From Dyadobacter sp. LHD-138 (lineage in GTDB: Bacteria; Bacteroidota; Bacteroidia; Cytophagales; Spirosomataceae), in the NCBI RefSeq assembly GCF_030929615.1, contig NZ_JAVFVU010000003.1:124001-188000 (forward strand): 64,000 bases of DNA, given 5' to 3'. The notes beneath the pieces are model-generated. The model had not been told where the DNA came from. It saw only the letters and a list, made by a program, of their open reading frames with translations, and ran no database searches. A program made the translations under genes and the position numbers. Below are positions 10,101-17,991 of the stretch, piece by piece. The first letter of the stretch is position 1; each line of letters starts with the position of its first letter.

Positions 10101-10543
10101 TCGATCACAATCCCCTTTACCAAACTATCCATGCGTGCCGACGTCGTTAAACTCGCCTGCCGTTTTTGTTCTAACGGTACCAATATAGGTTTAATGATAA
10201 TTTGCTTGTCCGATACTTCATATCCCAGGTCAAGTGGTTTTAATATTTTTGTTAAAACCGCTCCCAGTGTTTCGTTTTTTACCGAGAAAGTTATTTTCTG
10301 GTTGGGATTGAGAATGTTTGAACTGTAAAGAAATTTGACATCAAGAGACTTTTCGATCTCCAGGAGTATCGATTTGATGGTCTCCTGCTTTTTCTTGATG
10401 GTAATTCGCTGGTTAAGAAGCTCCTGCGTCTTGCCTTCACGGGCGGATACGACACTGACGAGCAAAGCCGATAGCATGAGCTGCATAAAAGTGAGCCGCA
10501 CAAATTTAAGCGCTAACCTACTGAACAGTACAGAATTTTTCAT
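7136..10543 (-). CDS. SusC/RagA TonB-dependent transporter with STN domain
   Basis: A 1135-residue outer-membrane receptor. After the signal peptide comes an STN domain (about 45-115), then a carboxypeptidase-D-like repeat (about 142-215), a TonB-box-like E-E-V-V-V-V-G-Y-G-T-Q near 219-229, a plug with F-D-I-R-G-Y-G and V-L-K-D-A-S-A-A-V-Y-G, and a beta-barrel ending in an aromatic residue (S-V-T-F). The STN domain is the part that contacts a FecR anti-sigma regulator in the periplasm, which fits the FecR and ECF sigma genes directly upstream. It pairs with the SusD gene 10 bases downstream to import an unknown nutrient through TonB energy. Confidence 0.95.
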   Translation of the reverse strand: MKNSVLFSRLALKFVRLTFMQLMLSALLVSVVSAREGKTQELLNQRITIKKKQETIKSILLEIEKSLDVKFLYSSNILNPNQKITFSVKNETLGAVLTKILKPLDLGYEVSDKQIIIKPILVPLEQKRQASLTTSARMDSLVKGIVIDEKGEALPGVNVLLKGTQRGTVTDEKGNFSIDVSDAVRTLVFSYVGFLSQEVDVNNASSLKISLLADQKSLEEVVVVGYGTQKRSSILGSVASVSADEIKAITSSNIVNGLAGKLPGLRVTQRTSEPGAYNTAFDIRGYGAALIVVDGVVRDDFNRFDPNEIESISVLKDASAAVYGIKAANGVVLVTTKKGSTSGKPVITYSTKYEIAKILKMPEVGDAYQFAVLTTENEIFQGKGIGSTTFSKEDIEKFKDGTYPSTDWLDVAFNKYGNLMHHNLNVTGGNDKVKYFASAGYLNEMGLYKSKDLNYQKYNVRSSVSINLTDNLSAQLNIDAMSENRNESSYPAANVMHYTWMNKPTFSTYANNTAPYMQDFSYPFHPIAVTTADIGGYRKTKTLTVQANASVDYKFRKIEGLKLRGMFSYYTRPSFEKLWNKRYSVYTYDPLTETYLETGVQNSPSRLTGNYFTLNRSTMMGQADYSKTFADKHNLNVALVYEQRREQTDNMSATKEFAIDVDQFFAGVSANAQINSGNIYENANKNFIGRVNYNFSSKYLVEAGFNYGASSRFPSESRWGFFPFVSGGWIISQENFFKDALPFVTSLKIRGSWGKMGDDGASSFQFLTGYNYPSGNFVFNNNVVSGLGFRGAANPNITWFTATTKNLGIDLSLFNRKLSFEFDVFQRDRSGLLGTRTLSLPASVGAALPQENLNSDMRRGFELVVTHQNRVGELAYSVSGNVTYTRGKMTYIDRAPDGNSYTNWRNNTTDRWNNFFWGYNQIGQFKTQQEVYESPVQDGQGNRTLRPGNIKYEDLNHDGIIDAGDMKPIGRDNTPEIFFGLNVTLNWRKFDLAVFAQGAANFNIPWQFQMNPLNWGRNSMTLVFDRWHHEDIFDPSSPWVEGKYPPINWAPSDTWESTFWRTNASYLRLKNLEIGYTIENPSVFGKKILDRVRISASGFNVLTLTKEDLSARDPEQQVGGYPLTKSYNLGLSVTF

Positions 10544-10627
10544 ACATTTGGGATGATTTTGTTAGATTAGGAAATTTGACAAAAAGGCTCTCGCTCCAAG
10601 GACCAACAAGTAGAGAGAGTTCATTGA

Positions 10628-10656
10628 GGTCAGTCGTGCAAAACACCACTGACCTT
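10628..10656. other. Hairpin between FecR and SusC genes
   Basis: An 8-bp inverted repeat (AGGTCAGT at 10628-10635 and ACTGACCT at 10649-10656), extendable by an internal GTG/CAC pairing, lies in the 163-base gap between fecR and susC. The T-run is on the plus-strand side, so it would terminate plus-strand RNA. For the minus-strand genes it is preceded, not followed, by the run. It may separate susC transcription from sigma/fecR or block antisense reading. Confidence 0.4.
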
Positions 10657-10706
10657 TTTTTTAAAAAAATTGGATCTTCTCTGTCACATATAAAAAATTA
10701 AGTAAT

Positions 10707-11816
10707 TTATTTACAGCCATTTGATTGTATTACGATTCGCGCATCGATCATTTCATAGCTAGCGCCTAATCCCTCGCAGATCAATCGTATTTTTTTGTAG
10801 AGCGGTTCTTTCGTTAAGGATGCAGTTATTCTGCATTTTGCCAATAATGCCTGGTCGTAAACAATCTCGACACCGTAAGCTTTCTCAATTTTTTCAAAAA
10901 TATCAGAAACCGGCACATCGTCGAATTCAAAAGACTGAAGTTGCTCCTGCGCTATCGCAGCGTGTAATTCAGGCTGGCGAATCAATATCTTCGAAAGCTT
11001 AAGTTCCTGTCTATTGAGCGTGATATGTTGATTTGGTGTGAGTACCACACCGCTTAGTTCACAACCGCTAAGCTCCGAGTTCTTTTTTGCTTCCAACCGG
11101 GTAAACACAGAAACCTTCCCGGTCTTTACGGATACATTTACCTGTTTATCGTCAGGGTATGCCCTGACCGTAAAGCTCGTACCCAACACTTTTGTTATCA
11201 ACTCATTGGCATACACCAAAAACGGCTTTTCAGGATTTCTCGCAACTTCAAAAAAAGCCTCGCCGGATATGTACACTTCCCGTTTGGTTATTCCAAAACG
11301 GTCTTTAAAATAACCCAAGCGACTTCTACCCTGCAGCAATACAGAACTTCCATCCGGCAGACTGACCGGCATAACTTTATTGGTGCTGTTAATGTATTCC
11401 ACCAAATTGTCCTTTTTTGCTTCTGTGCCTGCAATTAATTTTTCATAGGTCACTGACGCTAATTTCTCCTTATGCATCGTTTGCCAACCCAGCCAACCAG
11501 CAATCATTAGTATCGAGGCCGCCACCCACCAGATTCTTCTCAGCAACGGAACCGGATTTGAATAAGGCTCTGTCTCGTCTGCAATTTTTTGTTGCACCCG
11601 TTCCCATAAAGAATCCTGACTTTCCGCACTTAACGAAAATACCGGAAGCGATTTTGCTGCAAGAATCAATAATCTCGCGCGTTCTACATCGTCGGTTTTA
11701 GAAGGGTTTTTAATGAGGAATGTTTGCCAGAATTCATCATTCTCACCATTCCTCGCCCATTGTACGAAAGAAGGGTCCAGCAAAAAGTCCTCTGTCTTGA
11801 AAATGCAATAATTCAT
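10707..11816 (-). CDS. FecR-family anti-sigma factor
   Basis: A protein of about 369 residues if the ATG at 11816 is used; an upstream in-frame ATG at 11864 would add 16 residues that do not look conserved. It has an N-terminal cytoplasmic anti-sigma part, one transmembrane helix at about 95-111 (W-W-V-A-A-S-I-L-M-I-A-G-W), a FecR domain (V-M-P-V-S-L-P-D-G-S-S-V-L-L, then G-E-A-F-F-E-V-A near 186-193) and a C-terminal DUF4974 (Y-G-V-E-I-V-Y-D). Such proteins hold the ECF sigma factor until the STN domain of a ligand-bound SusC signals through the periplasm. The sigma gene is immediately upstream and the STN-bearing SusC downstream, a complete three-part relay. Confidence 0.93.
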   Translation of the reverse strand: MNYCIFKTEDFLLDPSFVQWARNGENDEFWQTFLIKNPSKTDDVERARLLILAAKSLPVFSLSAESQDSLWERVQQKIADETEPYSNPVPLLRRIWWVAASILMIAGWLGWQTMHKEKLASVTYEKLIAGTEAKKDNLVEYINSTNKVMPVSLPDGSSVLLQGRSRLGYFKDRFGITKREVYISGEAFFEVARNPEKPFLVYANELITKVLGTSFTVRAYPDDKQVNVSVKTGKVSVFTRLEAKKNSELSGCELSGVVLTPNQHITLNRQELKLSKILIRQPELHAAIAQEQLQSFEFDDVPVSDIFEKIEKAYGVEIVYDQALLAKCRITASLTKEPLYKKIRLICEGLGASYEMIDARIVIQSNGCK

Positions 11817-11905
11817 AAAATTACAGGGATAAATGCAATAGATTAACTCCTTCGTAAGTACCAAAGAAGCTTTTTCACATTTTAACTCACTTATTTTATA
11901 TTTTT

Positions 11906-12508
11906 TTAGAAAAAATTATAAATGAGATATAGAATCATCAGTAAATTAAAAGACAGTCTCAATTTTCGGATTGACCGCTGGATAAGGTTTCGAACGGATT
12001 GTTCATTCATTTGCATGATATTGGCAACTTCATGCAATTCAAATCCATCATAAAACCGTAAACGAATTGCCTCAGCTTGCCGCGGGGGTAGACTCAACAG
12101 AGCCCTTTGCAGCGTATGGATTTGTTCATCCATCGTTTCGCTTTCGATTTGAAGCGTCTCATCTGAAGGCGTGCAAGGGATGGAGGCAATTTGATCTGCT
12201 TCGGGAAATGAGTCGAAAAGCTGTTCATCTTCAGTAAGACGATGAATTTTACGGCGAAGCGATCTAAAAAGGTAATATTTAATAGAACTCGTATCGGACA
12301 GATTTTGTCTCGTGCGCCAAAGATCTGCAAACAGATCCTGTATGGCGTCTTGCACTAAAAAAGTATCGGGCAGGATGTGATAGCCGTAGTTATAGAGAAT
12401 CCCTACATACCTGCTATAGATTTGGGAAAAAGCATTGCTATCTCCGCTTTTGAAGCGCAGCCAAAGAACGTATTCTTCATTTTCCAAGTCCTTTTTCAAA
12501 TCTCCCAT
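11906..12508 (-). CDS. ECF-type RNA polymerase sigma-70 factor
   Basis: A 200-residue sigma factor with region 2 at about 20-90 (A-I-Q-D-L-F-A-D-L-W-R motif for core binding and -10 recognition) and region 4 at about 130-185 (L-P-P-R-Q-A-E-A-I-R-L-R-F, then helix-turn-helix R-N-L-I-Q-R-S-I-R-K-L-R). It matches the Bacteroidota sigma-70 ECF subfamily paired with FecR. It is the first gene of the locus extending to the left edge and is 89 bases upstream of its cognate FecR start. It probably drives susC/susD when released. Confidence 0.94.
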   Translation of the reverse strand: MGDLKKDLENEEYVLWLRFKSGDSNAFSQIYSRYVGILYNYGYHILPDTFLVQDAIQDLFADLWRTRQNLSDTSSIKYYLFRSLRRKIHRLTEDEQLFDSFPEADQIASIPCTPSDETLQIESETMDEQIHTLQRALLSLPPRQAEAIRLRFYDGFELHEVANIMQMNEQSVRNLIQRSIRKLRLSFNLLMILYLIYNFF

Positions 12509-12993
12509 GAATTGTTACTTTTTATCACGTGTGTAAAATACCGCAGGGAGTATCCCGATAACCGATCACGATATTAGTGTTCAAAGTCATTTGAATGAAA
12601 AGTCAAAAGAAGTAGAAATATATGCATGTGTGCGTCAAAATTTAAAGAGGCTTTTATTCCAGCTGATACAAATAACCATCTATGCTGCAAAAGACCGTTC
12701 GACCGGTCACGCAGCAAATAAATACGTCCTCAAATTATCGTAGTAACATGGATTTCTAGAAACATTTCGATTCAACAGGATGCTGTTTATATTTGAACAT
12801 CACCAGCCCCTTCACAAAATTCATCCCTTGATCATTATGAAAATGTTCGTAAAGAGGACTGAAAATTTGATATACGGGACCTTCGTAACACACAAGACCC
12901 TCATTACCAGATAACAATAAATTTAAGGGGTTCAATTTAACAATCCTTGCAGCAAAGACATTCCTGCCCAGCGCAACAGTCAAAAGTTAGTAA
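12509..12993. other. Intergenic region upstream of the sigma gene, no gene seen
   Basis: About 485 bases without a convincing gene. It must hold the promoter of the minus-strand sigma gene, but I find no exact copy of the Bacteroidota -7 element (TAnnTTTG) in either orientation close to the start. A 75-codon minus-strand frame at 12756-12983 has no recognisable family, no signal sequence and lies next to a decayed gene, so it is not called. Confidence 0.5.
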
Positions 12994-13341
12994 CATACCT
13001 TTGAAGACCCAAACCCGCTGCGGGGGTCAAAACCTGTACCGACTTAAAATGATCGACCAGGACCAAACCTTCTCGTATAGTACCATTCGTAATGTAAATT
13101 TTGACTCCCCATTCCTGAACCAAGTATTTACAAACCCTGTAGGCAGTAATTTAACAATCAGCATTGATGACTGGAAAAAGTCAAAACTGTAACGATTCAC
13201 AACCTCGCAGGGATCGACGTATACAATGTATTGCCACCGGCGGACGGGATATTCGCTGTTGAAACGCTGCCGCAGGGAGTATATGTTCTCTCAATTATTT
13301 ATTGGGACAACACGGTTCATAAGAAAAAGTTTGTGCGCTGA
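12994..13341 (+). pseudogene. Remnant of a T9SS-secreted protein: C-terminal sorting domain with two frameshifts
   Basis: Joining three reading frames gives a typical end of a large type IX-secreted protein: T-F-E-D-P-N-P-L-R-G in one frame from 12997, then Q-N-L-Y-R-L-K-M-I-D after a +1 G-run slip near 13022-13026, then F-T-N-P-V-G-S-N-L-T-I-S-I-D up to about 13186. A lost base there shifts into V-T-I-H-N-L-A-G and L-P-Q-G-V-Y-V-L-S, ending K-K-K-F-V-R at a stop at 13341. The N-P-V, N-x-x-G and x-G-x-Y motifs are hallmarks of the type A sorting domain. Stops precede the remnant, so the rest of the gene is gone. Sequencing errors could explain one frameshift but hardly both plus the missing body. 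Confidence 0.8.
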
Positions 13342-13351
13342 ATAAATAAAA

Positions 13352-14428
13352 TTACCCTTTTACCGTCTTTATATGCAGCCGGTCGCACCAGCCAAGAAAC
13401 ACGCTGTGGGCATAGTCCAGCGTTTGCTGTTGTTCCGGCGATACAACCTTGCTTTTTGCCCTGCATACCAACTCAATCGGAAGCCCTCTTTTCTTTAAGA
13501 AATATTTTGAACTGAGTGGATAAGGTATGGATATCAACGGTTCCATCCGTGCGATCTCCGCCTGTATCCAGTTCGCATCTTCAGATTTGGCCGGATTATT
13601 GGCATTTTTACAAAGCCAGGTGTGTATTTCCGGATAGAAGTTTCCGGAAATAGGTGACATGCCTTTTCCGCCTTTTTGTAAGGATTTCAGCGCCGTTGCT
13701 GCATGTGCGTTGTAAAATTCCATCTGGGTTCCGTTCGAAATGACAAGTTTGCCCTCAATCGCTTTCAGGTCCTCCGTCGTATCCTTGTGGTAGATCATGT
13801 TTTTATTGGAAACGAGGAATTTGAACACTTCCGGAGAAATGATTCTTTTGTAGGGAGACGGGCATTCGTATGTCCCCAATCGGATGTCTCCGGTAAGGGC
13901 AAAAAACTTTTCTAAATTCTCCATTAACACAGCATCGCTCTGATTTTTTTCCGCAAAATGGCTGGATATCAGGATAACCCCATCGGCACCGGTATCATGA
14001 ATTTTCTTTGCAAATAGTGCTTTGCTTGCAATAGAATCTCCGAATGAACCGGTTGATACGACAGGAACTTTCCCGTTTACATATTTCACCACGTGACGGG
14101 TCAGGTCTATGCGTTCCTGATCGTTCATAAAATACATTTCGCTGCTCAGGCAATTGGCAAAAAAACCTTTCGCACCCGCAGCCAGGTAAAAGTCAATGAT
14201 ACGCGAAACCTTATCGTAATCGATCTTTAGACTGGCGGTGAAAGGCGTAATCATCACGGGGACAAACTTTTTTTCGCTCGTTCCTACCGAACCTGAAAAT
14301 GCAGGATCCGGCTTGTTGGCCAGCGCATATCCGGGCTTCATCAATTCGCTGCCAACCAGGAGACTGAGCGTCGCAGGTGCCATTTTTTCCAGAAATTTTC
14401 GTCGGGTAAGTTCTTGCTCCATTTTCAT
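13352..14428 (-). CDS. Exported DHDPS/NAL-family (DapA-like) lyase
   Basis: A 358-residue protein with a Tat-like leader (L-T-R-R-K-F-L-E-K at 7-15) followed by a DapA-type TIM barrel. V-M-I-T-P-F at 58-63 marks the first strand, Tyr187 lies where the family has its catalytic tyrosine, and Lys215 in I-Y-H-K-D-T-T matches the Schiff-base lysine. The usual G-T-T-G-E loop is replaced by N-C-L-S-S-E (92-97), so the substrate is unlikely to be pyruvate plus aspartate semialdehyde. The family includes N-acetylneuraminate lyase and keto-deoxy sugar-acid aldolases. Export is unusual for this fold. It is divergent from the SusCD pair at 14770, with 341 bases between them. An alternative start 6 bases in (MEQEL) would not change the leader. 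Confidence 0.85.
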   Translation of the reverse strand: MKMEQELTRRKFLEKMAPATLSLLVGSELMKPGYALANKPDPAFSGSVGTSEKKFVPVMITPFTASLKIDYDKVSRIIDFYLAAGAKGFFANCLSSEMYFMNDQERIDLTRHVVKYVNGKVPVVSTGSFGDSIASKALFAKKIHDTGADGVILISSHFAEKNQSDAVLMENLEKFFALTGDIRLGTYECPSPYKRIISPEVFKFLVSNKNMIYHKDTTEDLKAIEGKLVISNGTQMEFYNAHAATALKSLQKGGKGMSPISGNFYPEIHTWLCKNANNPAKSEDANWIQAEIARMEPLISIPYPLSSKYFLKKRGLPIELVCRAKSKVVSPEQQQTLDYAHSVFLGWCDRLHIKTVKG

Positions 14429-14769
14429 TTTAACGTTAATCGTTAGGATTTATCGGTGTCTATAAAAGAGTACTGAAAATGAATACGATTGGTCACCATC
14501 CCATGCAACTTTTTTTAGTCTTGTAATTTTCCCAATGACGATATGAGCCAGAACACAGTTTTTCGCACACAAAATATGGTAATTTAAATATTGCATAGTA
14601 CGTACATAATCAGCACTGTAACTATTTATGAATTTATTATAAAAAAATAGAATTAATCACATGCCTAATATTGACTTTGTCGCGTACATGTAGTTATCAT
14701 CGACACGTCTTTTTTAGCAATAACGAGGGCTGTGCCGACCTTTTCTAAAACATAACCTCATTAAAGTGC
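14429..14769. promoter_or_regulatory. Divergent promoter region between DHDPS-family gene and susC
   Basis: This AT-rich 341-base gap separates two divergent genes and so must carry both promoters. A near-match to the Bacteroidota -7 box, TGACTTTG at about 14671-14678, lies about 92 bases before the plus-strand susC start, with one mismatch from TAnnTTTG. No clear -33 element or riboswitch fold is visible. The long leader suggests possible RNA-level control, but nothing specific can be supported. Confidence 0.35.
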
Positions 14770-17700
14770 ATGAAACAGAAAATTTTACCAGAGCACGGTA
14801 CATGCTTCACGTCTTTTAGCAAGAAGTGTAGCCTGGTGCTTGCCATGGCCACCATCGCCATGAGCGGCTACGCCACAGCATCAATGAATCCGGTGGCACC
14901 GGAAAGTAAGGGGATCACAGTGCGTCCTATTTTGATTTTACCAAATGTCGCTGAGACCATCAAAGGAAAGGTAACCGACGACAAAGGAGACCCTCTACCG
15001 GGCGTAAACATTCTGGTAAAGGGAACGCAGCAAGGAACCACCTCGGATATATCAGGACTCTTTAGTATTGAAACGCCCGCGGCGAATTCGGTGCTGGTAT
15101 TTTCGTTTGTGGGATATCAGCTGCAGGAAGTTCAGGTGGGGAATATGTCGAACCTGGAAATTAAAATGCTTACGGATACCAAGTCGCTAAATGAGGTGGT
15201 GGTAACCGCTTTGGGTATTAAGAAAGAGGTGAAATCAGTTGGTTATTCCGTGACGAAAATAGACGGCGGCGCATTCACAAAAACCCGGGAAACCAATATC
15301 GGAAACTCTCTGGCTGGAAAAGTGGCGGGTGTCAATGTTTCTGCGGCGGCGACGGGGCCTGCCGGATCAAGCAGAATCACCATCCGCGGTAACACATCGA
15401 TCAAGGGAGACAACGCGCCATTGTTTATTATCAACGGTTTGCCCATGAACAATACACAGTTCGGGAAAACACAGGGCGACAATCCGGATTGGGGTGACAA
15501 CATATCGAGTATCAATCCCGACGACGTCGAAGAAATGACCGTCTTGAAAGGAGCAGCGGCTGCCGCCCTGTACGGATCAAGGGCGAAAAACGGTGCCATT
15601 ATTATCACCACCAAATCGGGAAAAGGCAACAAAGGGATTGGTATCGAATTCAATACCAACAATACCGTTGAAGTACCGTACTTTATTTGGCAACTGCAAA
15701 AGGAATTCGGACAGGGCTATAATGGCGTAAAACCTGCAAATGTGGGCGTGGCTGCGGCACACGGGCAAAATCACTGGGGTGCCCGTTATGACGGAACACC
15801 GGTTGTCCAGCTGGATGGCGTGGAAAGGCCTTATTCCTATGTAAAGGACCAGGTTTTAAAGGATTTTTATGGCAACGGGTTTACTTCTTCCAACAACATC
15901 GCCTTTACAGGCGGTGGGGATAAAGGCAATTTCAGAGTGGCTGTTACCGATATGCGCAATAAAGGCATCATCCCCAATGCGAAAATGCGCAGGGATAATA
16001 TCAGCCTGAGCATCAACCAGAACGCCACAAAAAACATTGCCATCAGTGCCAATGTGGATTACATCAACGAGCAGGTTGACAATCGCTACGTCCTGGAAAG
16101 CAATAATGCCAACAGTGCCGGAACCATTTTGTACGTGAACAGCAACATGCCTACCAGCGCACTTGCTCCGGGATACGATCCTGTTACTTTTAAAGAAAAA
16201 AATCTGGGTACGGACCTGGGCGCCACAAACCCGTACTATACATTGAATCAGATCAAAAACAATACGAAGAAAGACCGCTTCATTGCTGCCGTAAATGCGC
16301 GCTGGAATATTTTTGACTGGCTATTTGTACAGGGAAAAGCAGGACAGGATTATTTTTCCTATCAGCTCAACAAGATCGTACCGGAAGGTACCGGGTACCG
16401 TCCGAATGGCCAAATCGACCAAATACAGACCAATTTCTACGAAAGAAACTTTGAAGGGATGATCGGACTGAACAAGGCATTGAACAAGTCTCTCAACTTA
16501 GTCGTGAACCTGGGAGGAAACATGATGTCCCAGCATAGCAATGGTACGAACATCAGCGGTTCCGGTATCATTACACCACGTCTGGAGGTTATTAACAACA
16601 CCTCGGTTCGCAAGACAACGACGAATATTACAGATAAAAAAATCAATTCTTTGTTTGGTACCGCCGAGCTGGCATACAAAAATTACCTATTCCTGAATGT
16701 CACCGGCCGGAATGACTGGTTTTCGACCCTGAGCCCGGAATCAAACAATTATTTTTATCCTTCTGCCAGTCTTAGTTATGTGTTCTCGGATGCCTTCGAT
16801 TTACCCAAAGCCATTAGTTTCGGTAAATTCAGAATGTCCTACGCATCCGTGGGTGGGGATACCGATCCCTACCAGCTCAATCTGACCTACGACGTATTGC
16901 CTTACAGCTACGAGGGTAAGCCGCTGGGCTCAATCAAACAGGCCGTGGTTCCCAACAAGAACCTACGCCCATTGAGCGTGAACGAATTGGAAGCAGGTTT
17001 GGACCTCCGCTTGTTCAACAGCAAGTTGGGATTGGATATTGCCGCCTATAACCGGGTTACGACCAACGACATTACCACAGAAAGTATAACCACTGTTACC
17101 GGCTATAATGGTGCCGTAGTTACCGTGGGTGAACTTCGGAACCGTGGTGTCGAAATGCTGCTTTCTGTAAGGCCACTGACGAAGAAAAATTTCAGCTGGG
17201 ATGTTTCGCTAAACGTGGCCTACAACAAAAGTAAAATTCTAAAAATCTCTAATTCGGCCAAAGAACTTCTTCTGGCGACCGCAACGAAAGTTTTCATCAA
17301 ACAGGTCGTGGGTGAGGAATATTCACAAATCGTAGGACGTACGATTAAGCGGGATGCAAATGGACGGGATGTGATGGATGCCGGTGGTCTGCCCATCGTA
17401 CCTCAGGATGTTAAGGCATTCGGTTCGGGTATTCAGCGATACACAACTGGTATTACCAACACCTTTAGTTACAAGGCGCTGACGCTTTCGGCTCAGGTGG
17501 ATGGTAAATTCGGAGGGTATATCTACGCTAACACAAACTACAACCTGGAACATCGGGGCATGTCGTACCGGTCATTACTGGGAAGAGATAATGGCGTTAT
17601 ATTACCAGGCGTGACGGAGAAGGGCGAGGAGAACAAAGTTCTGGTCACCGCTGCCCGGGTCAACAACAGGGATATCATCGTTAGACGTCGCGATGCCCTG

Positions 17701-17964
17701 GACGACTATCTTTATAATGCCAGCTTTATCAAACTCCGTTATGTATCACTTACGTATAACCTGCCGAGAGCCTTGTACGAAAAAATCGGGTTTATAAAGG
17801 GAGCCAGTGTGTCGCTTGTTGGCAGAAACCTTCAGGTCCTGATGAAGCACACGCCTGGTATCGATCCGGAGTCTAATCTTTCTGCGGGCAACGACCAGGG
17901 GCTGGAAAATACGGCGCTGCCACCAACCAGGAGCTATGGTTTTAATGTGAATTTGAAATTCTAA
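14770..17964 (+). CDS. SusC/RagA TonB-dependent transporter (no STN domain)
   Basis: A 1064-residue outer-membrane receptor. After a signal (core M-A-T-I-A-M-S-G-Y-A near 26-35) comes a carboxypeptidase-D-like domain (I-K-G-K-V-T-D-D-K-G near 63-72), a TonB-box-like N-E-V-V-V-T-A-L-G-I and a plug with T-I-R-G-N-T-S-I and V-L-K-G-A-A-A-A-A-L-Y-G-S-R. The barrel ends N-V-N-L-K-F. There is no STN domain and no sigma/FecR gene nearby, unlike the other loci, so regulation is likely by a local promoter. The SusD partner starts 28 bases after its stop. The divergent exported DHDPS-family lyase may act on the same nutrient. Confidence 0.95.
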   Translation: MKQKILPEHGTCFTSFSKKCSLVLAMATIAMSGYATASMNPVAPESKGITVRPILILPNVAETIKGKVTDDKGDPLPGVNILVKGTQQGTTSDISGLFSIETPAANSVLVFSFVGYQLQEVQVGNMSNLEIKMLTDTKSLNEVVVTALGIKKEVKSVGYSVTKIDGGAFTKTRETNIGNSLAGKVAGVNVSAAATGPAGSSRITIRGNTSIKGDNAPLFIINGLPMNNTQFGKTQGDNPDWGDNISSINPDDVEEMTVLKGAAAAALYGSRAKNGAIIITTKSGKGNKGIGIEFNTNNTVEVPYFIWQLQKEFGQGYNGVKPANVGVAAAHGQNHWGARYDGTPVVQLDGVERPYSYVKDQVLKDFYGNGFTSSNNIAFTGGGDKGNFRVAVTDMRNKGIIPNAKMRRDNISLSINQNATKNIAISANVDYINEQVDNRYVLESNNANSAGTILYVNSNMPTSALAPGYDPVTFKEKNLGTDLGATNPYYTLNQIKNNTKKDRFIAAVNARWNIFDWLFVQGKAGQDYFSYQLNKIVPEGTGYRPNGQIDQIQTNFYERNFEGMIGLNKALNKSLNLVVNLGGNMMSQHSNGTNISGSGIITPRLEVINNTSVRKTTTNITDKKINSLFGTAELAYKNYLFLNVTGRNDWFSTLSPESNNYFYPSASLSYVFSDAFDLPKAISFGKFRMSYASVGGDTDPYQLNLTYDVLPYSYEGKPLGSIKQAVVPNKNLRPLSVNELEAGLDLRLFNSKLGLDIAAYNRVTTNDITTESITTVTGYNGAVVTVGELRNRGVEMLLSVRPLTKKNFSWDVSLNVAYNKSKILKISNSAKELLLATATKVFIKQVVGEEYSQIVGRTIKRDANGRDVMDAGGLPIVPQDVKAFGSGIQRYTTGITNTFSYKALTLSAQVDGKFGGYIYANTNYNLEHRGMSYRSLLGRDNGVILPGVTEKGEENKVLVTAARVNNRDIIVRRRDALDDYLYNASFIKLRYVSLTYNLPRALYEKIGFIKGASVSLVGRNLQVLMKHTPGIDPESNLSAGNDQGLENTALPPTRSYGFNVNLKF

Positions 17965-17991
17965 ATCAGGAACGGAATAAATCTATTTGAA

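Noticed and set aside
12756..12983. A 75-codon minus-strand frame in the gap upstream of the sigma gene
   Set aside because: No family, no signal, and no ribosome-binding context; it is next to a decayed gene and may be chance.
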